Below are positions 63,748-64,000 of a stretch of 64,000 nucleotides of DNA, piece after piece; position 1 is the first letter of the stretch, and each line of letters opens with the position of its first letter. Source of the DNA: Clostridioides difficile_D. Lineage in GTDB: Bacteria; Bacillota; Clostridia; Peptostreptococcales; Peptostreptococcaceae. The position numbers were made by a program, and so were the translations under genes. Where the stretch lies: contig OX244046.1 in assembly GCA_945861085.1 (NCBI GenBank), positions 1,116,001 to 1,180,000 on the forward strand. The letters run 5' to 3'. Under the pieces are notes generated by a model that saw nothing but the letters and a program-made list of their open reading frames with translations, searched no databases and was not told where the DNA came from.

Positions 63748-64000
63748 ATGGGTGATACAAGTAGATTTTATGAGTCTGTAAGAAATAAATATCCAAAATT
63801 AAAAGATGGAACTAGGGTTCATATGTGGCCAAAAGAAAACATCATAATTGGTCCTATTTATGATGAGGCAAATGGATATAAAAAAAGTATAGGAAATGTG
63901 GACAGCTTAAGTTGGAAGCAAATTGTTGTACTGGTAGAATGTGATGGGAAAAATACTACTGAAGATGTAATAAATATATTATCCAACAGATATAGAAATA
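63748..64000 (+). CDS. Start of an uncharacterised gene, possible PqqD-like N-terminus (cut by window end)
   Basis: An open frame of 84 codons from ATG 63748 runs off the window. GGGGGG lies 11 bases before the ATG, a long spacing. The segment SLSWKQIVVLVECDGKNTTEDVINILSNRY (about 51-80) has the shape of a PqqD/RiPP-recognition domain (a D-G-x-x-T hinge followed by V-x-x-I), as found at the N-terminus of radical-SAM peptide-modifying enzymes. That is a resemblance only; the remainder must be seen. Confidence 0.55.
   Translation, partial: MGDTSRFYESVRNKYPKLKDGTRVHMWPKENIIIGPIYDEANGYKKSIGNVDSLSWKQIVVLVECDGKNTTEDVINILSNRYRN

Overview
The window is AT-rich, low-GC Firmicute DNA with AGGAGG-type ribosome-binding sites, frequent TTG and GTG starts and strong hairpin-plus-T-run terminators. 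Gene content points to Clostridioides difficile. It holds a CWB2 cell-wall protein with no other domain, a bcd-etfBA-crt-hbd-thl butyrate operon, a CcpA-type regulator, a CdeC-type cysteine-rich exosporium protein and an IStron. The species call is an inference from remembered gene order and protein types; no search was run.

Layout. 1-7981: 3' part of addA, then sbcD and sbcC (double-strand break processing). 8112-11880: CBS-domain membrane protein, AI-2E-type permease, peptidase T. 12087-13139: cell-wall protein (cwp18-like), followed by an unusual repeat-built terminator. 13397-14791 (minus): phosphodiesterase and NAD kinase. 14926-17621: ABC transporter operon and a YbaK-type deacylase. 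17849-24354: a 450-nt leader followed by the crotonyl-CoA to butyryl-CoA operon ending in thiolase. 24532-26836: pseudouridine synthase, nucleoid-associated protein, and a lone acyl carrier protein on the minus strand.

27008-35139 is a spore-related block: small hydrophobic Cys/Gly-rich proteins (two share 88 identical bases), ccpA, a pair of divergent genes with opposite charged tails, a structured non-coding RNA, cdeC, a SpoVB-like flippase and a PHP phosphatase. 35249-38346: MocR regulator, DUF896 protein and M18 aminopeptidase. 38574-42582: GntR/UTRA regulator and a mannose-family PTS operon with an embedded BtpA-family gene. 42638-48952: LysR regulator, lipoprotein, moeA-mobB, an orphan PTS IIB and an ABC exporter. 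49315-53297: permease plus M20 amidohydrolase, a Fur-box-preceded ZIP transporter and a DUF2812 protein. 53588-56604: LytTR two-component system and a lipoprotein.

56826-62552 is the most unusual part. It contains a glycyl radical enzyme, its radical-SAM activase, and an HTH-cupin regulator. A perfect 16-bp palindrome sits just downstream of the promoter. The enzyme has Val where the diol/amine-lyase families carry the Cys-X-Glu glutamate, so its substrate is not predictable from the motif. The activase gene is split by a 1,872-bp IStron (group I intron plus an intact TnpB, no TnpA). Splicing at the predicted boundaries restores the reading frame exactly and rebuilds the ferredoxin-like double 4Fe-4S domain. 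The window ends with a metallophosphoesterase and the start of a gene whose N-terminus has a PqqD-like look.
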